Source: an uncultured Lachnospiraceae bacterium (GTDB taxonomy: Bacteria; Bacillota; Clostridia; Lachnospirales; Lachnospiraceae). Taken from it: 64,000 nt of DNA. The notes under the pieces were generated by a model, which saw nothing but the letters and a program-made list of their open reading frames with translations, was not told the DNA's origin and made no database searches. Below are positions 1 to 9,011 of this stretch, piece by piece (position 1 is the stretch's first letter; the number at the start of each line of letters is the position of its first letter). The DNA is taken from assembly GCA_934364805.1 (NCBI GenBank), contig CAKRMH010000014.1, forward strand, positions 8,600 through 72,599. The letters run 5' to 3'. The position numbers and the translations under genes were made by a program.

Positions 1-219
1 CTTAGCCTGCTCTTTCTTCGTTGTATCCTGCAGATCCAGAACACGTACCTTTACCTTCTTCTGTCCAAAAAGGATCTCTATGATATCACCGACTTTTACC
101 TGAACAGAAGCCTTTGCCGGTTTGCCATTTACCATGACTCTGCCTGCATCGCATGCCTCATTTGCAACCGTGCGGCGCTTGATCAGGCGCGATACCTTCA
201 AAAATTTATCTAATCTCAT
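1..219 (-). CDS. rqcP: RqcP-type S4 RNA-binding protein (3' end cut by window edge)
   Basis: The frame opens with ATG at 219 and runs off the window after 73 residues. It begins MRLDKFLKVSRLIKRRTVAN, the start of an S4 RNA-binding domain, followed by GRVMVNGKPAK and a KVGDIIEI strand. Known family role: RqcP (YabO/Hsp15-like) binds stalled 50S subunits and works with RqcH in alanine tailing of nascent chains during ribosome quality control. The gene order hup then rqcP is the usual Clostridia/Bacilli arrangement. Its ribosome-binding site lies directly behind the terminator hairpin at 240-260. Only the extreme C-terminus is missing. Confidence 0.9.
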   Translation of the reverse strand, partial: MRLDKFLKVSRLIKRRTVANEACDAGRVMVNGKPAKASVQVKVGDIIEILFGQKKVKVRVLDLQDTTKKEQAK

Positions 220-239
220 ATCTTTTTCTCCAAAAAAAT

Positions 240-260
240 GGAGCGCAGGAAATGCGCTCC
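240..260 (-). terminator. Intrinsic terminator/attenuator between hup and rqcP
   Basis: On the minus strand GGAGCGCA and TGCGCTCC form a perfect 8-bp stem with a 5-base loop. The stem is followed by A and seven T residues. It ends hup transcription, and read-through must supply rqcP unless rqcP has a promoter not recognised here. Confidence 0.85.
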
Positions 261-286
261 ACTTATTATTCATATTAACATCTAAA

Positions 287-559
287 TTAGTTGATAGAAT
301 CTTTTAAAGCTTTTCCAGCTTTGAATTTAGGTGCTTTAGAAGCTGGGATAACCATCTCTGCTCCTGTCTGTGGATTTCTTCCTGTTCTCTCAGCTCTCTC
401 AGATACTTCGAATGTACCAAAGCCTACTAACTGGATCTTCTCACCTTTCTTTAATTCTTCAGCAACAACCTCTGTGAATGCTTTTAATGCTGCTTCTGCA
501 TCTTTTTTAGAAATCTCTGCTTTCTCAGCCATAGCTGCAACTAACTCTGCTTTGTTCAT
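287..559 (-). CDS. hup: HU family DNA-binding protein
   Basis: A 90-residue protein of exactly the usual HU length. It starts MNKAELVAAMAEKAEISKK and carries the beta-arm tip RNPQTG at residues 61-66, whose proline intercalates into bent DNA, followed by the PKFKAGKALK C-terminal signature. HU is the main nucleoid protein: it binds DNA with little sequence preference as a dimer and supports replication initiation, repair and supercoiling. It has its own strong promoter (629-657) and a terminator right behind it, so it is probably expressed at high level and independently. It could be a paralogue rather than the only HU of the cell. Confidence 0.97.
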   Translation of the reverse strand: MNKAELVAAMAEKAEISKKDAEAALKAFTEVVAEELKKGEKIQLVGFGTFEVSERAERTGRNPQTGAEMVIPASKAPKFKAGKALKDSIN

Positions 560-628
560 GTCAAAATTCCTCCTATGGATTTCAAATTATATAATTCGAG
601 CTTAACTCCCAAATTACCTACATGAATA

Positions 629-657
629 TATATACTTGTTTTTCCCCCTTTTGTCAA
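629..657 (-). promoter_or_regulatory. hup promoter
   Basis: Minus-strand -35 TTGACA (652-657), 17-bp spacer and -10 TATATA (629-634), about 70 bp before the hup start. This is a near-consensus housekeeping sigma promoter. Confidence 0.75.
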
Positions 658-747
658 GGAAAAATCCCATATTCTAGGCATTCGCAAGGGGTAAAAGCAC
701 ACAAAAATATACTTGTAAAATCGTCATTTTGTCTCTTTACAATTCGA

Positions 748-2004
748 TCAATCTGTGAGAGAGTTCAACATCTGTGACAAGGTTGACAGATAATCCTGCA
801 GATCTTCCTTATCTTTTTCGATGCTCTCGGAACTCTTTTCCGTGCTTTGTGAGCTTGTCTCACTGTCTAACGGTTTGTTGATCTTACTGCTCTCCGAAGA
901 GTTCTCCGTAGACTTTTCGGTGCTCTCAGAGCTTCCGCTGCTTTTCTTACTGCTTTGTCCGGTTCCTGTCGCATCCAGCTCGATCAGGATCGTGGCTTCC
1001 TCCGAGTTGACATAAAGATATCTTGTCCAGTCTTCATACCCATCTGCCTTCACCACCAGAATATGACGTCCATACTGCAGATCCACCGGTTCCGTATAAT
1101 CGATCTGCGCTCCATCCACCGAAACGGTGGCATTCTCCGCATTGACGGTAAACAGGATCTTACCGTATTTCGGGCCATCGCCCTTTAGCGTATCCAGATC
1201 GACCGTCGTTGTCTCACCTCTTGTGATTGTGATCTCCTGGCTTCCGCCCCAGCCGTTGTTGGCAACAGAAAGCGTATACGTTCCCTCCGGAACATCCATG
1301 CTCATATTGGAAGTGATCTGCGCAAAGACCTTCTTGTCCAGCTGCAGATAACTGCCATCAAACAGCCCGGTATTGGTCAGCGCAAGCGTTCCATGACCGG
1401 TCGTAACGATCACCGATAAAATGCGGTTATCCATTCCGATCACAGAGATCGTATCATCCGATGTGATATCCGCCGGCGTGATGACCTGGTCTCCGGAAAA
1501 AACATAGGTCGTCGGATCACAGATGTAACGGTTATCTGCGATCGTGAGCATGCTCTTATCCAGATCAACCGAGAATCGTGTGATATTGTCATATTCCCAT
1601 ACTTCATCTGCAATCTGCACCTGCGACACGATTCCCGACGGGTCTATGGTTCCCGCATGGATCACCTTTCCCGGTTCAAAATTAACCGTGGAAACCTCGG
1701 TTCCGTATTTGTCCATAAACTTTGTTCCAAGATTATAGTGGAACTGATATTCCAGGCCATTCGAAAACAGATACGCTGTGAAAGACTCTTCCGCACTGTT
1801 CATTGAAGTGATCAGATATAATTTGTCATCGGCCTCTTCCGCCTCTTCGGTCTGTGTACTATCGGAAGCTGTATAATAATGGACTCCGCTCTTTGGCTTC
1901 ACGGTCAGCGAATCCTTCGATGCGCATCCCATCACGCTGCACAGGCAGAACACCAGAAGCAGCAACAGTCCAGGCAACCGCTTTTTTCGTTGTATTCTCT
2001 GCAT
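748..2004 (-). CDS. PEGA-domain surface lipoprotein
   Basis: A 418-residue predicted lipoprotein. Residues 1-26 are a basic then hydrophobic signal ending in the lipobox VMGC with Cys27, so it should be lipid-anchored on the outer face of the membrane. The middle is beta-rich with no recognised enzyme motif. Around residues 280-345 is a PEGA-type repeat (GKILFTVNAENATVSVDG, later RHILVVKADGYEDW), a fold usually found in surface or wall-associated proteins. Residues about 350-400 are a Ser/Glu/Lys-rich low-complexity tail. It lies 36 bp behind the CotS-like gene and may be cotranscribed with it. Function unknown; a role at the wall or spore surface is only inferred from domain and neighbour. 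Confidence 0.8.
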   Translation of the reverse strand: MQRIQRKKRLPGLLLLLVFCLCSVMGCASKDSLTVKPKSGVHYYTASDSTQTEEAEEADDKLYLITSMNSAEESFTAYLFSNGLEYQFHYNLGTKFMDKYGTEVSTVNFEPGKVIHAGTIDPSGIVSQVQIADEVWEYDNITRFSVDLDKSMLTIADNRYICDPTTYVFSGDQVITPADITSDDTISVIGMDNRILSVIVTTGHGTLALTNTGLFDGSYLQLDKKVFAQITSNMSMDVPEGTYTLSVANNGWGGSQEITITRGETTTVDLDTLKGDGPKYGKILFTVNAENATVSVDGAQIDYTEPVDLQYGRHILVVKADGYEDWTRYLYVNSEEATILIELDATGTGQSSKKSSGSSESTEKSTENSSESSKINKPLDSETSSQSTEKSSESIEKDKEDLQDYLSTLSQMLNSLTD

Positions 2005-2040
2005 ATACCAACCTCTCTTTTCGATAGTAAGTATACAATA

Positions 2041-3018
2041 TCAACCGTGAAAAGAAAATAAATTTTGCAAAAATCGCATACGTTCTTCTTCCTGTTCAAT
2101 GACCTTATCCAGTTTCTCGATACTCCGTCCCGACAGCCACGCTTTATGGGAATTGTAATAGTGATTGGCAAGCTTCCAGAACTTCTCCGGATACGCAAGT
2201 GCAAGACAGAGCTGTCTGCGTTCTTCCTCCTGCAGCATGCGCTCACTTTCATATGCCGTGATCAGATCTTCCCCGAGCCGGCTGTTCCAGCCGTTCTTTT
2301 CGAGCATCTTGCGCATAAAGTTGGCAATGTCCTGTACTGCTGCATGATATCCCATATATTCAAAATGGATCATCCTCCATCCGTTCTCCGTGTATACAAT
2401 ATTATGCTGATTGCAGTCCCCGTGGCAGAGCATCCGACATTCCTCCGGGAGATCAGAATCCACAAGTTTTTCCAATGTTTTTTGTGCATTCTCTATAAAA
2501 TGCGCATACTGTTCCTGGAACTTCATTTCAAATTCATTCTTTTTTCTTTTCGAGCGCACATAATTCTTCACCTTTACAAGTTCCCGGTTATGTTTTGCGT
2601 AGAGCTGCGCAAGTTCGTTTTCACCGTTTTTCATAAACTCCGGTATTTCCTGTCCAAGCGAAGCCGAAACAGTGTGAAAACGGGCGAGAAGCCGCATGGC
2701 AGCCTTCATCTCATCCCTGTTTTTTGTGCTGCACTCCGTTCCGCGGATCATGTCCTTTAAGATAAAACGATCTCCGGTGTCCTCAGTGACAAGTGCTTTT
2801 CCCTCCTTATCCCGGAAGATCTGTTCCACCTCAAACCCGGACCCGAGAAACCTTGCCAGTATCACCGCCAGAAACTCAGCCCGTTCTTCCGAACCACGGA
2901 ACTCCTTCAGGAGTTTCATACCCTGATCTGTTTCGCAAATATATGCGCCCCTTCCTTTTGTGATCTTCCCCACTTCAAGATCGTATTGTTCCATAATAAC
3001 TTCCGGCTGATTATACAA
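2041..3018 (-). CDS. CotS-family spore coat kinase-like protein
   Basis: About 325 residues of the aminoglycoside-phosphotransferase/CotS fold. The catalytic loop reads CHGDCNQHNIVY, matching the HGDxxxxN Brenner motif. The downstream metal-binding DFD/DFE position reads HFE, so the metal ligand Asp is replaced, which puts kinase activity in doubt. I place the start at TTG 3018 because a GGAGGGG ribosome-binding site (3024-3030) sits 5 bases upstream. Longer in-frame starts at 3045 or 3120 lack such a site, and the 3120 start would overlap cca. Family members in Bacillus are spore coat proteins. The gene follows cca closely and is probably translated from the same message. Confidence 0.75.
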   Translation of the reverse strand: MYNQPEVIMEQYDLEVGKITKGRGAYICETDQGMKLLKEFRGSEERAEFLAVILARFLGSGFEVEQIFRDKEGKALVTEDTGDRFILKDMIRGTECSTKNRDEMKAAMRLLARFHTVSASLGQEIPEFMKNGENELAQLYAKHNRELVKVKNYVRSKRKKNEFEMKFQEQYAHFIENAQKTLEKLVDSDLPEECRMLCHGDCNQHNIVYTENGWRMIHFEYMGYHAAVQDIANFMRKMLEKNGWNSRLGEDLITAYESERMLQEEERRQLCLALAYPEKFWKLANHYYNSHKAWLSGRSIEKLDKVIEQEEERMRFLQNLFSFHG

Positions 3019-3064
3019 GAAAACCCCTCCATATGACTCATTCATGGTTATCCATGTCTGTTTA

Positions 3065-4408
3065 TCATATGAAAGGGTCTGCGAATTTATGAGCAAGTTG
3101 AAGTAATTTTTCCCGGTCATTTAACTCCGGTTGTTCCAGGACCGCCTCAAACAGCTGGTTTAAGATCTCTCCCATCTGTTTTCCCGGCTTCATGCCATAT
3201 GCGATCAGATCCCGTCCGTTCACGGACAGATCCTTTTTCTGAAGGCACTGGTTTTTCCTTAAAATATCCTGATAAATTGCCTCATATCCTGCAATATAGG
3301 CAAGCTTTTCTTCCCTCTGATATGCACTCTGCGCAAGTGTATCCGCACGCTTGACTTCAAAAAGCTGTGGATACTGTTCAAGACCGGTCCTGCTTACTGC
3401 CTTGCGGATCGCCTTCTCTGTAAGCGGCGGACGCTCATCATGCGCCGCCACAAGTTTTGCTGTGCGGTCGATCGTGTCATTGTCAAATTTCAGTCTGCGC
3501 AGGATCTGCCTTGTCATATCGGCCCCCATCTTCGGATGCCCATGGTAATGTTCCTCTCCGTTGTCATCTGCGGTAATGCAGAGCGGCTTCGCCACATCAT
3601 GAAACAGCATTGTAAGACGCAGCACCTTGTCTGCCCGGATCTGCATGAGCGCATGGATCGTATGCTCGCCCACCGAATAACAATGATGGATGTTCCTCTG
3701 CGGAGTCTGCATCATACGGTCAAATTCCGGAAGAACCCAGGCGCTTAGTCCAAGCTCATACACCTGGCGGATCTCCTCTGGATGACCGGACACAAGCAGC
3801 TTGACAAGTTCTACCTGGATCCGTTCCGCACTGACTCTTTGGATATTGTCTGCAAGCCTGCTTACCGCAGCCTTCGTATCCGGTGCGATCTCAAATCCAA
3901 GCTGTGCTGCAAACCGTACCGCCCTTAACATACGCAGTGCATCCTCCGAGAACCGCTCCATCGGATCTCCGACACAGCGGATCACCTTCCGCTTCAGGTC
4001 TCCGATGCCGTCAAATGCATCCACAAGACCTGCCGTTTCATTATATGCCATGGCATTGATCGTAAAATCCCTGCGTTTCAGATCCTCGATCAGATTCGCC
4101 GTAAACGTCACTTCCTTCGGATGTCTCGCATCCTCATACTCGCCGTCGATGCGGTATGTCGTAACCTCATACCCTTCATGATCCAGCATGACCGTTACAG
4201 TTCCATGCTGGATCCCGGTGTCTATGGTATGGGAAAAGAGTTCCTTCACCTGCTCCGGTCTCGCAGAAGTGGTAATGTCCCAGTCCTGCGGAGTCCTGCC
4301 AAGAAGCGTATCCCTCACGCATCCGCCCACAGCATACCCCTCGAAGCCGTGCTCCATCAGCGTATGGATTATGAAGTTGACATTCTCTGGAAGCTTAAAT
4401 GAATGCAT
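3065..4408 (-). CDS. cca: CCA tRNA nucleotidyltransferase with HD domain
   Basis: A 447-residue poly(A) polymerase-type nucleotidyltransferase that adds or repairs the 3' CCA end of tRNAs. The N-terminal head has GGCVRDTLLG followed by DWDIT, the two metal-binding Asp residues. The flexible loop DFTINAMAYN and the EDALRMLRAVRFAAQLGF helix follow. An HD domain begins at LFHDVAKP around residue 270, as in many Firmicute CCA enzymes, and can give phosphohydrolase activity. The start overlaps the 3' end of the upstream GGDEF gene by 14 bp, so translation is probably coupled. Length is normal for the HD-bearing subtype. Confidence 0.96.
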   Translation of the reverse strand: MHSFKLPENVNFIIHTLMEHGFEGYAVGGCVRDTLLGRTPQDWDITTSARPEQVKELFSHTIDTGIQHGTVTVMLDHEGYEVTTYRIDGEYEDARHPKEVTFTANLIEDLKRRDFTINAMAYNETAGLVDAFDGIGDLKRKVIRCVGDPMERFSEDALRMLRAVRFAAQLGFEIAPDTKAAVSRLADNIQRVSAERIQVELVKLLVSGHPEEIRQVYELGLSAWVLPEFDRMMQTPQRNIHHCYSVGEHTIHALMQIRADKVLRLTMLFHDVAKPLCITADDNGEEHYHGHPKMGADMTRQILRRLKFDNDTIDRTAKLVAAHDERPPLTEKAIRKAVSRTGLEQYPQLFEVKRADTLAQSAYQREEKLAYIAGYEAIYQDILRKNQCLQKKDLSVNGRDLIAYGMKPGKQMGEILNQLFEAVLEQPELNDREKLLQLAHKFADPFI

Positions 4409-7400
4409 AGGTTCCTTTCTGGTTCATCTTGACGTGGTAAAGCATATCATCCGCTTTCCGGATCAATTCGTTCACGTCATTTTCCTCACAGATGCCATCC
4501 GATGCTGCAATTCCGATCGAACAGGTAATTCTCTGATTCTGGCCAATCTTAATATTCTGCCCGATCCTGTTCGAAATATCCTCTTCAAATCCATCTGTGC
4601 TGTCGATTTTTCTGTAAATCTCCTTTGCGATCTCTTCCAGCCTGGTCTTTTCATCCGTATCCAGAATAATAATGAATTCATCCCCGCCAAAACGGCTGAC
4701 AAATCCCTGTTTCCCGGTAACTTCTGTAAAAATAGATGCCATGCTCTGAAGGATCACATCTCCGATATCATGTCCGAAAGTATCATTATAAAGCTTAAAG
4801 TTATCCAGGTCAATGAACATCAGACCCATTTTTCCACATTCCCTGCGTTTTTTCAGATCCCTTACCTTGCGCTCCACCTCCTGATACATGCCGGCGCGGT
4901 TGTAGATTCCGGTAAGCATGTCCGTTGTGGCAGCTGCTGCAAGTTTACGGTTCATCTCAAAAATCTTATCGTACGCCTCAATGCGGTTAATGGAATAATT
5001 CAGATCCCTCATCAGAAGATCATAAATGTTCAGATCATCCTCATTCAACATATAACGGTCAATCGAAGAATGCCAGTTCTCACGCATGCGGATATAGGTA
5101 ATAAACACGCTTTTTAAGCTCCGGTTATTAAAAATCGGAACTGCTGCGATCGAGCATACATCATCTGCTCCAAATAAAGAAATCAGGCGCATATGCTCCG
5201 GATAATTTCCACTGATCTTGGAAACAACAAGTCCCTGCGGGTATTTGCACATACTGCGCCGGATTTCGGCAACGACCTCATCCGTGATCGCAACTCCGGT
5301 ATCATTATAGAGGATCTCACTGCCCTCAGAATGGAAACGGATGTATAGTGCACAGTCATTGTTAAAATGGTTGAGGAACATATGCATGGAAGTCTCAACC
5401 ACTTCATGCACCTCTGCGCCATTCACATCAACGAGTTTCTGCCAGCGTGAGAGGAATTCCATCTGGCTTCTCGCAGTCTTTAAATCCCTTGCCACGCCCT
5501 CCTGTTTCATCAATGCTTCCAGCCGTTCTTCCGGCATGTCTTTTCCAGCAAAATTTCTGGACTCCTCCACTTCCTTTAAAAGTGCATCCGATAATAAAGC
5601 ATGCCTTTTCGCTGCGCGGATCTGATATTGTTCCAGTTTCTCTTTTTCTTTCTCATAGCAGTCTTTTCTGCCAAGAAAACGAAACAGCTCCATTCTCTTT
5701 TTGCGGAACAGCTCATATGAAAAATACTGATTGCCCTCCGCATTCAGCAGAAACTGCTCTGCCCGGTCCAGATCGCAGGCAGCATCTTCGTATGCTCCAT
5801 CCTGCCAGCACAACAGTCCCTTCGAAAACAGATAAAGGAACATATCATCATCACATTTCGCATAATCATGAACGATTCCGATCAGGTTGTTATTCTTTTC
5901 TTTTTCCAGCACATAGCTTAAAAACTGATGGCAGCTCAACAGATAGCGCTCACAGTTAAACCGGTCCTTCTGCAGGATGCTGACAAGTGCCAGGAGTCCG
6001 TAGAGCTTTGACAGATTGCATACTCTCAGACTGTTCATGTGAAGCCGTTCTATCGTCTTCATGACAAATAACAGTTTCTGCTCCGCATCGGCATATTTGC
6101 CGCGCATGATATCATTCAATGACATGTTATAACGCACTTCTGCAATATCATCCGGGAATTTCAGCTCACAAAACAGCCCGATCGCATGCTGATAGAAAGT
6201 TTCTGCCCTATGATCTTCCCCCATTGCGCTCAGATTGTAGCCAAGACCGGAATAGATCCTGCCCAGCTGCAGGCTTCTTTTGTCCTGTAAGAACTGATAG
6301 GTGCGCACCGAATATAAAATTGCGATCTCGTTCATTCCGCTTGTCGCTGCGATCATAATATTCTTCTGGTATGCATCATACACCAGCTGTTCATTTCCGA
6401 TTTCCTTGGCAAGTGCGATTCCCATGCTGAAATGCACCAGCGACTCCTCCGAATGATATGCCCTGGCAACAACCTCCGGCTGATTATCATATGCGTAAAC
6501 ATAAATGTGCGCCAGATTGTTCCAATATCCATATTGTTTTAATTTTTCGATCAGATCTTCCTGAATCGGTACATCCTGCGCACAGAAAAAGATATTATAC
6601 CAGCCTGACATCTGATTCTGAACTGCCAGAAGCTCTGCTTCAAATTCCAGTCTTTCTGCTTTGGCATTCTTTGCGATCTGCTGTGCCTTTTTTGCATATT
6701 CCACGCCTTTGGCCAGCTTGCCCTGATACATGTAGCAGTTTCCTCGGAAATATGCCTGATAATACTGCGCTTCCCAGTTCTGCTGGTAAATGCGCAGCCC
6801 CGAAAGCTCATCCGTCAATTCAAGTGCTTTCGGAATATCTCCACAAAGGGTTGAGATCTTAATGTAAAGTGAATACAATCCGATCTTCTCTTCATCGGAG
6901 ATTGTCAGATCTTCAAAGCGGATCTGACGGTCAAGTTTCCGTATGTAAACCGATGCCTGTGCAAAATCCAGAAGTTCCACCATATTGCGCAGACGGATAA
7001 ACATCTGCTCCCATTCCTCTTCTTCTCCAGCTATCGTCTTATCATTGCTGCGATCTGTGGAATTGCCGATATGGTAGACCTGGCTCAGATCCTCCAGAGC
7101 CTCTGTAAACTGATCCCAGTCTGTCCCGTAATTCCCGGATGCATTCATCTGCTCGTTGATCCCGAGAACAACACCGATATTGCTGCAGCCCATCTGAAGC
7201 AGACGATTTAAAAGCTTGACCGTGCTTCTGCTCGCATACTGAAAACGATTGATCACGATCATCACCGGATGTGTCTCTGCAAGTCTGCAGATCATCGTGG
7301 CAACCGCCTCCGTCATCCGGTACTGTTCATAAACAACCTCATTCAAAAGGACATTCTCGCTCCGCACACACTGTCCAGTCTCATAATAGGACTTTAACAC

Positions 7401-7703
7401 GCCCATCTGTAAATGATATACATCACATTCTTCCAGAAAATCCTCAAAACTTCCTGTTTCATATCTTCGGAACATCTCACAGATGATATCCAGAAATGGC
7501 TCGTATGCCCCCACAATACGATCCTGCTCCAGTTCTGTACATGCGAAAAAAACGCCATCCGATTCTTCCGAATAACGTTTTACTGTCTCAAGTCCGGACA
7601 CAGTCAAAGAATTGCCATAGCATGCCATGACAATATTCTGCTCCTCCTGTCCGATCCGATGATATACCTGTTCAATTACCCCATTAAAATAATTACCGAT
7701 CAT
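4395..7703 (-). CDS. Large pseudo-ATPase/TPR/GGDEF signalling protein
   Basis: A 1102-residue soluble protein. The C-terminal diguanylate cyclase domain (about residues 925-1102) has FIDLDNFKLYNDTFGHDIGD and an intact GGDEF at 1006-1010, so c-di-GMP synthesis is plausible. The inhibitory RxxD site reads GKQG and is absent. A GAF-like segment lies before it. Residues about 270-700 are helical and TPR-like. The N-terminus (about 1-240) resembles STAND/AAA sensor ATPases, with a Walker-B-like strand VMIVINRF, but no GxxGxGK[ST] P-loop is visible. No membrane segments are seen. It heads a tight run with cca and the CotS-like gene. The input signal is unknown. Confidence 0.85.
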   Translation of the reverse strand: MIGNYFNGVIEQVYHRIGQEEQNIVMACYGNSLTVSGLETVKRYSEESDGVFFACTELEQDRIVGAYEPFLDIICEMFRRYETGSFEDFLEECDVYHLQMGVLKSYYETGQCVRSENVLLNEVVYEQYRMTEAVATMICRLAETHPVMIVINRFQYASRSTVKLLNRLLQMGCSNIGVVLGINEQMNASGNYGTDWDQFTEALEDLSQVYHIGNSTDRSNDKTIAGEEEEWEQMFIRLRNMVELLDFAQASVYIRKLDRQIRFEDLTISDEEKIGLYSLYIKISTLCGDIPKALELTDELSGLRIYQQNWEAQYYQAYFRGNCYMYQGKLAKGVEYAKKAQQIAKNAKAERLEFEAELLAVQNQMSGWYNIFFCAQDVPIQEDLIEKLKQYGYWNNLAHIYVYAYDNQPEVVARAYHSEESLVHFSMGIALAKEIGNEQLVYDAYQKNIMIAATSGMNEIAILYSVRTYQFLQDKRSLQLGRIYSGLGYNLSAMGEDHRAETFYQHAIGLFCELKFPDDIAEVRYNMSLNDIMRGKYADAEQKLLFVMKTIERLHMNSLRVCNLSKLYGLLALVSILQKDRFNCERYLLSCHQFLSYVLEKEKNNNLIGIVHDYAKCDDDMFLYLFSKGLLCWQDGAYEDAACDLDRAEQFLLNAEGNQYFSYELFRKKRMELFRFLGRKDCYEKEKEKLEQYQIRAAKRHALLSDALLKEVEESRNFAGKDMPEERLEALMKQEGVARDLKTARSQMEFLSRWQKLVDVNGAEVHEVVETSMHMFLNHFNNDCALYIRFHSEGSEILYNDTGVAITDEVVAEIRRSMCKYPQGLVVSKISGNYPEHMRLISLFGADDVCSIAAVPIFNNRSLKSVFITYIRMRENWHSSIDRYMLNEDDLNIYDLLMRDLNYSINRIEAYDKIFEMNRKLAAAATTDMLTGIYNRAGMYQEVERKVRDLKKRRECGKMGLMFIDLDNFKLYNDTFGHDIGDVILQSMASIFTEVTGKQGFVSRFGGDEFIIILDTDEKTRLEEIAKEIYRKIDSTDGFEEDISNRIGQNIKIGQNQRITCSIGIAASDGICEENDVNELIRKADDMLYHVKMNQKGTYAFI

Positions 7704-7790
7704 GGCCTCTCCCCCATGCCCCCAAAGCTTTCTAAGACCTATTACCTACTTATGTCAATAATTCCATCTTAGAGGAATCCTTTGCGCATG

Positions 7791-8474
7791 TCAAGAATTT
7801 CGCCGAAATTCGCGAAATTCCTCGAAACTTTTTCCTTTTGGTACGATCTGAAACTCCATGCGCCTGCCACTCACCGGGTGATCAAATGCGATTCGGTAAG
7901 AACAGAGTGCAAGATCAGTTGTGCGGCCGTTGGCTGTATGACCGTATTTTCCGTCTCCAATGAGCGGACATCCCATGTGTGCCATCTGGACACGGATCTG
8001 ATGATGCCGTCCGGTCTTAAGCCCTACATCAAGCAGTGCATGGCAGCTTGTCTGTGCCAGCATGACATAAGAAAGCTCTGCCTTTTTCGCATCTTTATTC
8101 TCTGCCCCTGTAACAATGGACATATTCTTCTTTCTCTGGAACAGAAGATAGTCGGTCAGCGTCCCTTCTGTGCTCTCCGGGATCTGCTCCGTAACCGCAT
8201 AATAATTCTTACCGATCGAACGGGACTGTACCTGCGCAGATAATGCTGCGGCGGCCTGTGGATTTTTGGCAAAAACCATGACTCCCTCAACCGGCTGGTC
8301 CAGACGATGTACCACACCGATGTATGGGGATTCCCCTTTTGCTGCAAGATAGTTGCGGAGCATGCTTTCCATGTCTTTTTGTCCGACTCTTCCGGTCTGT
8401 GTTGCAATTCCCGCCGGTTTATATACGACAAGAACACTGTCGTCCTCATAAATTACCTGAAGTTCCATGTTCAT
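7791..8474 (-). CDS. RluA-family RNA pseudouridine synthase
   Basis: About 227 residues, the length of a catalytic domain without an S4 domain. Motifs are VVYKPAG near the N-terminus, the catalytic Asp in VHRLDQPVEGV, ALLDVGLKTGRHHQIRVQ and GCPLIGDGKYG. Family members turn uridine into pseudouridine in rRNA or tRNA; the target base cannot be read from sequence. Several ATG codons lie close together; I prefer 8474 because AGAGG sits 6 bases upstream, while the ATG at 8480 overlaps that site. It stands alone between unrelated genes. Confidence 0.9.
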   Translation of the reverse strand: MNMELQVIYEDDSVLVVYKPAGIATQTGRVGQKDMESMLRNYLAAKGESPYIGVVHRLDQPVEGVMVFAKNPQAAAALSAQVQSRSIGKNYYAVTEQIPESTEGTLTDYLLFQRKKNMSIVTGAENKDAKKAELSYVMLAQTSCHALLDVGLKTGRHHQIRVQMAHMGCPLIGDGKYGHTANGRTTDLALCSYRIAFDHPVSGRRMEFQIVPKGKSFEEFREFRRNS

Positions 8475-8510
8475 TTCCATCCTCTTCTCATAAGTAAATT
8501 TTCTGCCGCT

Positions 8511-8906
8511 CTATGAAAAATCCGCTTTCAATTTCTTCTTTAAATGCCTTCCTGTCAATCCGTTTCCAAGTACGATCAATCCAATTCCCGGCACACATAA
8601 GATCAGGATTGCGGGTAATGTTGCGTCCTCCCACGGCCAGACTGCACATATCTTATTCATCCATATTACTTCCGGTGTCTCCAGAAACAGATGGATCATT
8701 CCCATTATAAGCTGCATCCTGCCAAACACCTGCTGTGCATAGTTCCACATTTGTTCATTCTGCAATGCGATCCTGCCCTCATAATGTGGATAACTGGCTT
8801 TTTTATTCTGCCATTGAAGCGGACATTTCAGAGCAACAATTCCACTTATAAGCATAATACCACTAAATACACTTGTAATGACATAAAAAAAGATGATTCG
8901 TTTCAT
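8511..8906 (-). CDS. Small SdpI-like integral membrane protein
   Basis: A 131-residue membrane protein with an N-terminal hydrophobic helix (about 3-26), a middle one (about 62-80) and a C-terminal one (about 98-117) ending in a basic tail. The segment IALQNEQMWNYAQQVFGRM resembles the C-terminal conserved region of SdpI/DUF-type immunity-like proteins, in which a Trp follows a short polar turn. In Bacillus, SdpI protects against the SdpC toxin and sequesters a repressor. Whether this protein has any immunity role is unknown. The family match is by eye and tentative. Confidence 0.55.
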   Translation of the reverse strand: MKRIIFFYVITSVFSGIMLISGIVALKCPLQWQNKKASYPHYEGRIALQNEQMWNYAQQVFGRMQLIMGMIHLFLETPEVIWMNKICAVWPWEDATLPAILILCVPGIGLIVLGNGLTGRHLKKKLKADFS

Positions 8907-9011
8907 AATATTCGCTGGGTTCTCCTCCCTTTTAAAATTTCAAAAGCAATCACGCATATGATCACCGATAAACTGCTTCTTCCATTCTTCTATGTCTCCT
9001 ACCCCTGAATT

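Noticed and set aside
7704..7790. c-di-GMP riboswitch upstream of the GGDEF gene
   Set aside because: The 87-bp gap lacks the conserved GEMM core and is too short for promoter plus aptamer.
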